Positions 48,901 to 56,918 of a DNA stretch of 64,000 nt are shown here, piece after piece. Each line of letters begins with the position of its first letter. The stretch's first letter is position 1. The notes under the pieces are model-generated. The model made no database searches and was not told the origin of the DNA. It was given only the letters and a program-made list of their open reading frames with translations. The stretch is from positions 2,232,001 to 2,296,000 of the forward strand of contig NZ_FMIB01000002.1 in assembly GCF_900091475.1 (NCBI RefSeq), read 5' to 3'. The position numbers and the translations under genes are program-made. Origin of the DNA: Micromonospora chersina. Its GTDB lineage: Bacteria > Actinomycetota > Actinomycetes > Mycobacteriales > Micromonosporaceae.

Positions 48901-49626
48901 ATGACGGACCTCTCGCCCACGGGATCGCCGCCGCAGGCGGGCGACGGCGGCTTCGCCGTCGTGGAGATGTTCACCTCGCAGGGCTGCGAGAGCTGCCCGC
49001 CCGCCGAGGAGGTGCTGACCGAGATCGAGCGGGACGCCCGGAAGCGGGGCGAGCCGGTGTTCGCCCTCGGCTTCCACGTCGACTACTGGGACCACCTGGG
49101 CTGGCCCGACCCGTACGCCGCCGCCGCGTACACGGCGCGGCAGGAGGCGTACGCGCGGGCCTTCGGCACCGGGCACCTCTACACGCCGCAGATGGTCGTC
49201 AACGGGACCGCCGAGTTCGTCGGCTCCGACCGGCGGCGGGCGGCCGACGCCATCTCCTCCGCGCTGTCGGCGCCGGCCGTCACGCCGCTCGCCCTGTCGG
49301 TGGGTGACGCGGGCGGTGGGCACGTGACGGTGAACTACCGGGCGCAACATCCGCCGGCGCGGGGCATGTTGCACGTGGCCGTCGTGGAACGCGGCCTGGA
49401 GAACGACGTCCCCCGGGGCGAGAACGCGGGGCGCCGGCTGCGGCAGGACAACGTGGTGCGGGCCTTCACCTCGGTGGGCCTCGACGCCATCGACGCCGAC
49501 GAGGGGCGGGTGGACCTCACGGTGCCGCCCGACCTGGATCCCCGGCAGGCGTCGGTGGTCGGCTACGTGCAGGAGGAGGGCGAACGGGCCGTGGTGGGCG
49601 CCGCGGCCGTCGACCTGTCCGGCTGA
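48901..49626 (+). CDS. DUF1223 thioredoxin-fold protein
   Basis: 241 residues from the ATG at 48901 after AGGCAGGAG. DUF1223 landmarks are VVEMFTSQGCESCPPAEEVL with a CxxC pair near residues 30-33, FHVDYWDHLGWPDPYAAAAYTARQEAYARAF, and YTPQMVVNGTAEFVGSD. The C-terminal half (about 120-241) is the accompanying beta domain. The family is predicted to be thioredoxin-like and its function is unknown. No signal peptide is seen here, unlike many Gram-negative members. It starts 85 bases after the PLP gene on the same strand. Codon use and lack of overlap suggest it is outside the biosynthetic operon. Confidence 0.85.
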   Translation: MTDLSPTGSPPQAGDGGFAVVEMFTSQGCESCPPAEEVLTEIERDARKRGEPVFALGFHVDYWDHLGWPDPYAAAAYTARQEAYARAFGTGHLYTPQMVVNGTAEFVGSDRRRAADAISSALSAPAVTPLALSVGDAGGGHVTVNYRAQHPPARGMLHVAVVERGLENDVPRGENAGRRLRQDNVVRAFTSVGLDAIDADEGRVDLTVPPDLDPRQASVVGYVQEEGERAVVGAAAVDLSG

Positions 49627-49633
49627 GACCCCG

Positions 49634-50521
49634 TCACGGCCCGAACGTGAAGACGTACGCGCGGAAGCCGGGCTGGTCGGTGACCAGGGTGAGCAGGTGG
49701 TCGTCGCGGGACGCGCCGGCGACCAGCCGGATCATGGCGGCCCGGTCGACAGGCGCCACCGAGTCCGGGCCCACCGCGGCGCCCCGCTCCGCGCCGATCG
49801 GCTCCCCGTCGAGCAGCACCCGGAGCGCGGCCTGCCCGGCGGGTCCCGGATGGACCACCAGGTTCACCTCGCCGGCGTTGAAGGGCAGCGCCAGCTCGCC
49901 GATGCCGGAGTTCAGCTCCACGTACTCGCCGCCGCTGACCCAGTCGCCGGCCACGCTGAAGGAGCCCGGCACCCCCCGGTCGGCGCCGAGGTAGGTCTCC
50001 GGCGTGATGCCGACGTAGCTGGGCTCCCCCGTGGTGGCGAACGCCGACACCTCGGGGCTGACCGGCGGCAGCCGGGTGCCCGGCGCCCGCATCTCCAGCA
50101 GCCGCCGGATCTCCGACTCGACCCGCTCGTAGTCGCCCTCCCCGACCCACCGCTCCACGAACCGCCCGTCCGCGTCGAAGAGGTACTTCGCCGGCCAGGC
50201 GTCGTTGCCGAGGGCCCGCCAGAAGGTGAAGTCGTTGTCGAGCGCGATGGGATAGGTGAGCCCGTGGTCACGGATCGCCCGGTCGATGTTCTCGGCGTGC
50301 CGGCCGAACTCGAACTCGGGCGCGTGCACCCCGACGACGGTGAGGCCGAGGTCGGCGTAGTCCCGGTGCCACGCCTTGACGTAGGGCGCGGTGCGGATCC
50401 AGTTGACGCAGGTGTACTCCCAGATGTCCACCAGGACCACCCTGCCGTGCAGGGCGTCGGGGGTCAGCGGGGGCGAGTTCACCCACCGCTGGACGTCGAT
50501 CGGGGGGATCTGCCGCGCCAT
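49634..50521 (-). CDS. Thioredoxin-like protein of the DipZ C-terminal type, second active-site Cys missing
   Basis: 295 residues from the ATG at 50521. An in-frame GTG at 50575 would add 18 residues; neither has a clear ribosome site, so a leaderless start is possible. Residues about 20-150 are a TlpA/AhpC-like thioredoxin fold: VVLVDIWEYTCVNWIRTAPYVKAWH, then FTFWRALGNDAWPAKYLFDADGRFV. The C-terminal 130 residues are a carbohydrate-binding-like beta domain, as in the end of mycobacterial DipZ. The active site should be CxxC but reads CVNW, leaving one Cys, so it may bind or reduce peroxide rather than act as a dithiol oxidoreductase. Confidence 0.78.
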   Translation of the reverse strand: MARQIPPIDVQRWVNSPPLTPDALHGRVVLVDIWEYTCVNWIRTAPYVKAWHRDYADLGLTVVGVHAPEFEFGRHAENIDRAIRDHGLTYPIALDNDFTFWRALGNDAWPAKYLFDADGRFVERWVGEGDYERVESEIRRLLEMRAPGTRLPPVSPEVSAFATTGEPSYVGITPETYLGADRGVPGSFSVAGDWVSGGEYVELNSGIGELALPFNAGEVNLVVHPGPAGQAALRVLLDGEPIGAERGAAVGPDSVAPVDRAAMIRLVAGASRDDHLLTLVTDQPGFRAYVFTFGP

Positions 50522-50682
50522 GCCAAGGAGGCTAGCCGCGCGCCGGGGCGGGGCGAGGCGGAACGGCGACTTCACGCCGCCGGGGCCGTGCCGCGTGCCT
50601 CGGGCCGGACGGGGTACTCCGCTGCGCCGGTCGACCGGAGGGCGGCCGGGTCGTCCCGCGCGCTCACCGAGGAGCAGGTCTG

Positions 50683-51882
50683 ATGAGCAACGTCCCGTCG
50701 CGGCGCCTCACGCCGAACGTCGCCCTGCTCCTGCTCGCCTCGATCATCGTGTCCTTCGTCGCCGCCTCCACCGCGCCCAGCCCCCTCTACGGGATCTACC
50801 AGGCGCGCTGGCACTTCTCGCCGATCACCACCACCGTGGTGTTCGCCGTCTACTCCGCCGCGGTGCTGGCCACCCTGCTCACGGTCGGCAAGCTCTCCGA
50901 CCATGTCGGCCGGCGGCCGGTCCTGCTCGCCGCCATCGCGGTCCAGATGATCTCGCTGGTCATCTTCGTCCTCGCCGGTGGCGTGCCCACGCTGCTGGCC
51001 GCCCGCGTCGTGCAGGGCGTCGCGGCGGGCGCCGCCACGGGCGCGGCGGCCGCCGCCATGCTCGACATCGACAGGTCCCGCGGCACGCTCGCCAACTCGA
51101 TCTCCCCGGGCATCGGCACCGGGGTCGGCGCCCTGCTCTCCGCGCTGCTCGTCCAGTACCTGCCCGCGCCGACGCGGTTGGTGTACCTCGTCCTGCTCGT
51201 CGTCCTGCTGGTGCAGGGTGTCGGGGTCGTGCTCATGGCGGAGACTGTCACGCCGATGGCGGGGGCGCTGCGGAGCCTGCGGCCCGAGATCCGGCTGCCC
51301 CGCGCCGTACGCGGCCCGATGCTCGTGGTCGCCCCGGTCGTCTTCGCCGTCTGGGCCCTGGCCGGGTTCTTCGGCGCGCTCGGCCCGGCGCTCGTCCGCG
51401 CCCTCATGAACTCCTCGATCGTGGCCGGGGGCCTGAGCATCTTCATCTTCGCCGTCTTCGGGTCCGCCGCCATCCTCGTGCTGCGCGACCGGCCCGCGCG
51501 GACCGTCATGCTCACCGGCATCACCGCGCTCGTGATCGGCATGATCATCACGCTGGTGTCGGTCTCTGCCGACTCCATCGCCGGCTTCTTCGTCGGCCTC
51601 GCGTTCGGCGGCGTCGGCTTCGGCGGCGGCTTCCAGGGGAGCCTCAAGACCGTCACGCCACTGGTCGAGGCGCACGAGCGGGCCAGCGTGCTCTCCCTGC
51701 TCTACATCGTCTCCTACGTCGGCTTCGGCCTGCCCACCGTCATCGCGGGCTTCCTCGTGGTGCACGGCGGCGGCCTCCGCCGGACCGCCGAGGAGTACGC
51801 CGTCGCCGTCATCGTGCTCGCCGCGGTCGCGCTGCTCGGGCTGCGGGGGACGGCGCGGCCTACCCGGGCGAGCCCGCGATAG
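50683..51882 (+). CDS. MFS transporter
   Basis: 399 residues with about 12 membrane helices. The ATG is preceded by GAGGAG. The A-motif between helices 2 and 3 reads GKLSDHVGRRPVLL, and helix 4 has LLAARVVQGVAAGAATGAAAAAMLD, a drug/H+ antiporter-like pattern. It resembles the actinobacterial MFS group without an assigned substrate. It lies 1.9 kb downstream of the biosynthetic operon and is not coupled to it. The operon already carries a fused MFS domain, so a role in product export is possible but unsupported. Confidence 0.88.
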   Translation: MSNVPSRRLTPNVALLLLASIIVSFVAASTAPSPLYGIYQARWHFSPITTTVVFAVYSAAVLATLLTVGKLSDHVGRRPVLLAAIAVQMISLVIFVLAGGVPTLLAARVVQGVAAGAATGAAAAAMLDIDRSRGTLANSISPGIGTGVGALLSALLVQYLPAPTRLVYLVLLVVLLVQGVGVVLMAETVTPMAGALRSLRPEIRLPRAVRGPMLVVAPVVFAVWALAGFFGALGPALVRALMNSSIVAGGLSIFIFAVFGSAAILVLRDRPARTVMLTGITALVIGMIITLVSVSADSIAGFFVGLAFGGVGFGGGFQGSLKTVTPLVEAHERASVLSLLYIVSYVGFGLPTVIAGFLVVHGGGLRRTAEEYAVAVIVLAAVALLGLRGTARPTRASPR

Positions 51883-51889
51883 CGTCCAG

Positions 51890-52822
51890 ATGATGCACAA
51901 CCCGCCCGGACCAGCCGCCCTGACCACGGCCGAACGCGCCATCGACGCCCGCTTCCGCGCGGTCCTCGCCCGGCTGCCCCGGCACGGGCCGGCCGGCTGG
52001 CTGACCGAGTTCGCGGTGTTCGGGCTGAAACAGGCGTGGGCGTGCGTCTTCGGCGGGGCGATGCTGGCGGTCATCTTCGCGGCGCATCTCTGGTATCCGA
52101 CGGGTTCGGCGTTCGCCCGCAACGACGTCCTGACGCTCGCCGCGGTCGCCATCCAGATCGCCATGGTGGCCGGGCGCCTGGAGACCCTGCGCGAACTGCG
52201 GGTGGTGGTGCTGTTCCACCTCGTCGGCACGGCCATGGAGTTGTTCAAGACACAGGTCGGCTCCTGGTCCTACGCCTCCGACGGCCTGCTGAGGATCGGT
52301 GCGGTGCCGCTGTTCAGCGGCTTCATGTACGCCGCGGTGGGCTCCTACCTGGTCCGGGTGAACCGGCTGTTCGACCTGCGTTTCACCCGCTACCCGAGGC
52401 GCTGGCTGACGGCCGTGCTGGCCGCCGCGATCTACGCCAACTTCTTCACCAACCACTACGTGTACGACATGCGGTGGCTGCTCATCGCCGCCGTGGGGCT
52501 CGTGTTCGGGCGCTGCGTCATGCAGTTCCGCATCTTCCGGCTCCGGTGGCGCATGCCGCTGCTGCTGGCCTTCCTCCTCGTCGCCTTCTTCATCTGGCTC
52601 GCCGAGAACATCGCCACCTGGTCGAACGCCTGGCTCTACCCCAGCCAGCTGGGCGGCTGGCACCTGGTCTCGCCGGCGAAGCTCGCCTCCTGGTTCCTCC
52701 TCATGATCATCTCGGTGGTGCTGGTCACCTGGATCTCGCCGCCCCAGCCGCCCGACGACGAACAGCCGCCCACCCTGCGTCCGGACGCCGCTACCCGGCG
52801 GCGACGGACACCGGTGCGCTGA
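51890..52822 (+). CDS. DUF817-family integral membrane protein
   Basis: 310 residues, eight or so hydrophobic segments. It starts seven bases after the MFS stop, so the two are probably co-transcribed. Characteristic blocks are ELFKTQVGSWSYASDGLLRIGAVPLFSGFMYAAVGSY and IYANFFTNHYVYDMRWLLIA, with WLAENIATWSNAWLYPSQLGGW near the end. These fit DUF817, a family of about 280 residues of unknown function. Its C-terminus overlaps the convergent glycosidase gene by 32 bases. Confidence 0.85.
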   Translation: MMHNPPGPAALTTAERAIDARFRAVLARLPRHGPAGWLTEFAVFGLKQAWACVFGGAMLAVIFAAHLWYPTGSAFARNDVLTLAAVAIQIAMVAGRLETLRELRVVVLFHLVGTAMELFKTQVGSWSYASDGLLRIGAVPLFSGFMYAAVGSYLVRVNRLFDLRFTRYPRRWLTAVLAAAIYANFFTNHYVYDMRWLLIAAVGLVFGRCVMQFRIFRLRWRMPLLLAFLLVAFFIWLAENIATWSNAWLYPSQLGGWHLVSPAKLASWFLLMIISVVLVTWISPPQPPDDEQPPTLRPDAATRRRRTPVR

Positions 52823-54443
52823 GCCGGCCCTCGTTCGCGCTGCGGTCCAGGCCGGCGACGCAGTAGGTGAGCGGCCCGCCGGCCGGGGCGGCGCGGTCCA
52901 CCCAGTCGCCACCACGGGTGGTGCCGACGAGCCGGGCCGCGTCGCCATCCACCCGGTAGACGGCGAAGCTCACGGCGTCGTCGCCGCGCCAGGTGACCGT
53001 CACCCCGCCGGTGTCCCTACGCGCCCCGGTGATCGCGGGCGCCGGTGGCGGGGCCGCCGGGAGCTGCGCCATCGTGGGCGGCAGCGCGGGCGCGGCGTAG
53101 TGCGCGTCGCTGTACCGGCTGACCGCACCGAGCTTGTCGGCGCGCACCTGCCGGGCGCTGAAGTGGACGCTCCCGCTGACCCCGTGGCGCCGGTTGAGGG
53201 CGAGCTGGCGGTCCAGCTCGGCCGGGTCGCGCCAGGCTCCGCGCTCCCCCACCCGGTAGTCGGCCTGGCCGATGTAGAGCTGCACCCGGGTGCCGCGCAC
53301 CGTGGCCGCCCACCAGGGCAGCAGCTTGGCGTAGTCGGCCTTCCCGAATCCGATGTGCCAGTAGAGCTGCGGCACGACGTAGTCCAGCCACTGCTGCCGT
53401 ACCCAGAGCCGGGTGTCGGCGTAGATGTCGTCGTAGCTCTGCAGGCCCGCGCTGGCCGAGCCGGCGGGATCGGTGCGCTTGTTGCGCCAGATGCCGAACG
53501 GGCTGATGCCGAACTTCACCCACGGCTTGATCGCCTTGATCCGCTCGCTCATCTCGCGGACCAGGGTGTTCACGTTGTCCCGGCGCCAGGCGTGCTTGTC
53601 GGTGAACCCCCGGCCGTGGCGGGCGAACGCGGCGCCGTCCGGGAAGTCCTGTCCGGCCTCCGGGTACGGGTAGAAGAAGTCGTCGAAGTGGACGCCGTCG
53701 ACGTCGTACCGCTGGACCGCCTCCAGCATGGCGTCCTCGACGAACCGGCGTGCCTCCGGGATGCCGGGGTTGAAGTAGAGGCGGCTGCCGGGGCGGTCGG
53801 CGCTGGGATAGGTCACCAACCAGTCGGGATGTTGCCGCAGCGGGTGGTTCGGCGCGAGCTGGTCGACGCGCGGTCCCGGCCCGCCCACGGTGGCCGGTTG
53901 GCCGCCCCGGTACGGGTTGAACCAGGCGTGGAACTCCAGGTTGCGGGCGTGCGCCTCGGCGACCATGAACTCCATCGGGTCCCAGCCCGGGTCACGGCCG
54001 TCGCGGCTGCCGGTCAGCCACTCCGACCAGGGCGCGTAGTTCGACGGCCAGAGGGCGTCGCCGCTCGGCCGGACGTGCACGAAGACCGCGTTGTGGCGGC
54101 GCCGCACCGCCAGGTCCAGCCAGCCCCGGAACTCGGCCTTCGCCGCCTCGGCCGGCAGCCCGCGGCGGCTCGGCCAGTCGATGTTGTTCACCGTCGTGAT
54201 CCACATGCCGCGCAACTCGCGGGTCGCCCGGGCCGGCCGGCCGGCGCAGTCCGTGCCACCGGCCGCCGCGTCGGCGGCCGGGGCGGTGCCGCCCGAGGAC
54301 GGCGTACCGCCGTCGATGACGACCCGGTCCCGCAGCGACCAGGCGCCGAGCGCGGCGGCCATCGCGAGCGCGACGACCACCGCGACGAGCGCCCGGGTGC
54401 GGCGGCGGGGAACGGGCGGGGCGGACGCGTGGGCGGGGGGCAT
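52791..54443 (-). CDS. GHL10-type (DUF187) family 10-like glycosyl hydrolase with C-terminal beta module
   Basis: 550 residues from the ATG at 54443. An uncleaved or cleaved signal helix follows an Arg cluster (ALVAVVVALAMAAALGAW, about 18-36), so it is exported or membrane-anchored. The catalytic domain (about 75-450) has RELRGMWITTVNNIDWPS, NAVFVHVRPSGDALWPS, FHAWFNPYR, VDGVHFDDFFYPYP and FGISPFGIWRNK. The Asp-Asp of HFDDFFYP is a likely catalytic feature. A fibronectin-like module ends the protein. Relatives include a divisome-associated peptidoglycan glycosidase (DigH), so a cell-wall role is likely. The 3' end overlaps the DUF817 gene. Confidence 0.87.
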   Translation of the reverse strand: MPPAHASAPPVPRRRTRALVAVVVALAMAAALGAWSLRDRVVIDGGTPSSGGTAPAADAAAGGTDCAGRPARATRELRGMWITTVNNIDWPSRRGLPAEAAKAEFRGWLDLAVRRRHNAVFVHVRPSGDALWPSNYAPWSEWLTGSRDGRDPGWDPMEFMVAEAHARNLEFHAWFNPYRGGQPATVGGPGPRVDQLAPNHPLRQHPDWLVTYPSADRPGSRLYFNPGIPEARRFVEDAMLEAVQRYDVDGVHFDDFFYPYPEAGQDFPDGAAFARHGRGFTDKHAWRRDNVNTLVREMSERIKAIKPWVKFGISPFGIWRNKRTDPAGSASAGLQSYDDIYADTRLWVRQQWLDYVVPQLYWHIGFGKADYAKLLPWWAATVRGTRVQLYIGQADYRVGERGAWRDPAELDRQLALNRRHGVSGSVHFSARQVRADKLGAVSRYSDAHYAAPALPPTMAQLPAAPPPAPAITGARRDTGGVTVTWRGDDAVSFAVYRVDGDAARLVGTTRGGDWVDRAAPAGGPLTYCVAGLDRSANEGRLSAPVSVAAG

Positions 54444-54521
54444 CGCCCCAGTCTGCCAGCGCCCCCCGCCGCGTGACCCGGCCGGAACCGCTTCGCCACG
54501 GTCAGCCCACACCGGACGGCG

Positions 54522-54555
54522 GCGTGGGCCGGTCCCGTGTCGGACCGGCCCACGC
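54522..54555 (-). terminator. Hairpin terminator after the serine protease gene
   Basis: GCGTGGGCCGGTCC (54522-54535) pairs perfectly with 54542-54555, a 14 bp stem with a 6-base loop. It lies 20 bases past the protease stop and upstream of the glycosidase start. Confidence 0.85.
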
Positions 54556-54575
54556 TGCTCGGAGCCGCGGTGGCG

Positions 54576-55817
54576 TCAGCCCTGGATGAGCGAGGCCCCG
54601 TAGTAGGTCAGGGACCCGATCTGCGCGTCACCGACCGGTCGCAGGAGCGGGGCGTACCAGACGGTGCTGGACCCGTTGGGGCTCACGCCGGGGCAGACCG
54701 CCGTGCCGGTCACCCCGGCGGAGACGGTGCCGCGGGCGTCGACCCGCCCGTCCGAACGGTACGAGTACACCGGCCCGCCGCTGTCGCCCGGCGCGGCCGC
54801 GCAGCTCCCGGCGACGATGTGGTTGGCCTGCGTCACCGGTCCGATCACGTAGCCGACGTTGACGAACTGGTTCACGACGCTGACCCGCAGGCTGCAGTGC
54901 TCACCGCTGGAGGACCCGCCGGTGCAGACGTAGTTGCCGACGTAGTCCGAGGCGGCGCCGCCCACCCCGATGCTGGTGGCGGAGTTGTAGGCCCCGGTGT
55001 AGATCCGGCCGCCGGCCGAGACCCGGATCATCAGGGTGTCCCGCGGGTTGTTGTCGTTGATGATCGGGCCCATGGTGTTGGTGGGGCCGCCGCCGTCGTA
55101 GGCGACCTGGCCGTTCGCCCCGCAGTGCCCGGCGCTGAGGATCTGGCGGGCGTCGTTCCAGTACACCCCGAAGCCGGTGGTGCACCCGCCGCCGGCGTAG
55201 TAGCGCGCCCCACCCCAGTACGGGGCGAAGTCGTTCTGGCGGTCGAGCAGCGTCGGGCTCGACGCGGTGCTCACGTCGAGCGGCAGCCGCGCGGTGCCCA
55301 GGACGTCCCGCTTGCCCGACGCCAGGGCCTTGCCGGTGACGGTCACCGCGAGCCCGCTGCCGTCGACCTTGGCGGCCACCGAGACGGCCCGGGGGTCGGC
55401 GGCGAGCCGCTGCGCCTCGGCGACCATCTCGCGCTGGTGGAAGCGGGCCGGCTTGAACGTCACCGGCACGGAGAGCTGCCGGGCCAGGTCGCGCATCGAC
55501 CCGGGGACCCGCCCCTTCCAGTAGACGGTGAGCCTGCGGGCCTCCGGCGCGGCGACCACGCCGGCGAAGCCCGCGCCGCGGGCGGCCGTGATCTCGCCGG
55601 CGGCCGCGTTGAGCCGGTCCTGGACCGAGAACAGCTCGCGCCAGCTGGCGAACCCGCCCGGCACGGCCTCGGCCGGCTGGGTCGACGGCGTGACGGGTTT
55701 TTCGTCGGCCACCGCCGGGGTGCCGACCGCGCCGGTGGCGACGATCGCGGCGGCCAACGCGAAAAGGGTACGGCGCATGACCGTGCCCCCGCGTCCGCCC
55801 GGTGTCATTCGACTCAT
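54576..55817 (-). CDS. Secreted trypsin-like (S1 family) serine protease with propeptide
   Basis: 413 residues from the ATG at 55817, eight bases after AGGAGGT; an ATG at 55779 is an alternative. The signal peptide is RRTLFALAAAIVATGAVGTPAVA. A propeptide (about 45-210) precedes the catalytic domain, as in streptogrisin- and alpha-lytic-type enzymes. The triad is His in ILSAGHCGAN, Asp in NPRDTLMIRV and Ser in APGDSGGPVYSY. Pairs of Cys (GGCTTGF/AGHC, NYVC/EHC, GSC/AVC) suggest three disulfides. It acts outside the cell on proteins. A strong hairpin terminates it. Confidence 0.9.
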   Translation of the reverse strand: MSRMTPGGRGGTVMRRTLFALAAAIVATGAVGTPAVADEKPVTPSTQPAEAVPGGFASWRELFSVQDRLNAAAGEITAARGAGFAGVVAAPEARRLTVYWKGRVPGSMRDLARQLSVPVTFKPARFHQREMVAEAQRLAADPRAVSVAAKVDGSGLAVTVTGKALASGKRDVLGTARLPLDVSTASSPTLLDRQNDFAPYWGGARYYAGGGCTTGFGVYWNDARQILSAGHCGANGQVAYDGGGPTNTMGPIINDNNPRDTLMIRVSAGGRIYTGAYNSATSIGVGGAASDYVGNYVCTGGSSSGEHCSLRVSVVNQFVNVGYVIGPVTQANHIVAGSCAAAPGDSGGPVYSYRSDGRVDARGTVSAGVTGTAVCPGVSPNGSSTVWYAPLLRPVGDAQIGSLTYYGASLIQG

Positions 55818-56306
55818 GGGGATGTACCTCCTGAGAGTGAGAGCCGCCGGGGCGACAGTTTCCCCGGTCGAATTCGAATTCTGCGGCGGTGAATTTCGTT
55901 CACCAGGCTCCTGCTGCCAAACGGACTCAGCCATTTACCGAACGGGTGCCGCTGTGCGACCATTGCCGGTTCGACCCGGTCCTGACCAGGCAATACGCTT
56001 TACAGTGAACGCTTTCCGCGATTCCGTTCCACTGTCGGGAAATTGCAGACGATCGAACGTCCTTTCGCATTTCCCGGCGTGCCGCCTCGCAGTTTCCGCG
56101 ACCTCGCCACAAAGAAGACCTGCCACGCCTTCCCGACTGCCGCGATTGCCGGCCGCGCCGTGTCGTATGGCCGACATCCGGGTCGGTCCGGAGCGGCGGC
56201 CGGTCGTGCCGCGGAGACCGCCGGGGCCGCCGACGGCCCGCGGCAGGCCCGCGCCCCCCGACACCGCCCGCCGCGGAAATCAGGAACGCAGGTAGCCTCT
56301 TTATCC
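55818..56306. other. 489-base intergenic region, AT-richer, between divergent protease and ATPase genes
   Basis: This is among the least GC-rich DNA in the window (around 55850-56110). It includes the tandem GAATTCGAATTC at about 55869-55881. Both flanking genes start here and point outward, so it should contain two promoters. No -35/-10 pair is convincing and no gene with a ribosome site was seen. Confidence 0.5.
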
Positions 56307-56747
56307 ATGGGCGGGGCCGAACCGCCGGCCGAGATCAGCTCGACGGGGGCCGGGTACACGCGACAGGAGTGGCCGTCGCTGCTGTCCCGGCGGTTCACCG
56401 CGGCCACCATCACCGAGCTGCGGCACGCCGTCGCCGCCCGCGTCGAGGCGGCGGGGCTGACCGGCGAACCGGCCGAGGGCTTCGTCCTGGCCATCCACGA
56501 ACTCGCCACCAACGCGGTACGCCACGGCGGCGGCGCGGGCCACCTGCACCTCCGGCGACAGGGCGACGCACTGCGCTGCGACGTCGTCGACCACGGCCCG
56601 GGCGCCGACCCGCCGTCGATCCAGCGGGCCGGCGGGACCGAGGCCGGCGGCCGGGGCCTCTGGCTGGCGGACCACCTGGCCGACTCACTCGTCCTGCGCC
56701 GCCGTCCCGACGGCCTGACCGCCACGGTCACCATCGCGCTGCCCTGA
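56307..56747 (+). CDS. Anti-sigma-type HATPase_c ATP-binding protein (RsbW-like)
   Basis: 146 residues from the ATG at 56307. It is a single ATPase domain of the RsbW/SpoIIAB type: N-box FVLAIHELATNAVRHGGGAG, G1 box CDVVDHGPGADPP and G2-like GGTEAGGRGLWLADHLAD. Such proteins phosphorylate anti-anti-sigma factors or bind sigma factors. Actinomycetes have many orphan copies used in light, stress or developmental switches. No sigma or antagonist gene is adjacent, so the partner is unknown. Confidence 0.87.
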   Translation: MGGAEPPAEISSTGAGYTRQEWPSLLSRRFTAATITELRHAVAARVEAAGLTGEPAEGFVLAIHELATNAVRHGGGAGHLHLRRQGDALRCDVVDHGPGADPPSIQRAGGTEAGGRGLWLADHLADSLVLRRRPDGLTATVTIALP

Positions 56748-56918
56748 CGGCGCGCTCCCCCACCGTCAGCCGCGGTCAGCCCGCCGGCCCGGCCTCCCCC
56801 GGCTCAGGGCTCCCGGCGCGAAAGTGCGCGCTCAATCGGTCGGCAGAAGCGGACGCATGAAGGTTCGCTCGTACCGCAGGACGCAACCCGACTCGTCACG
56901 GATGCGGTCGGCCGCCGG

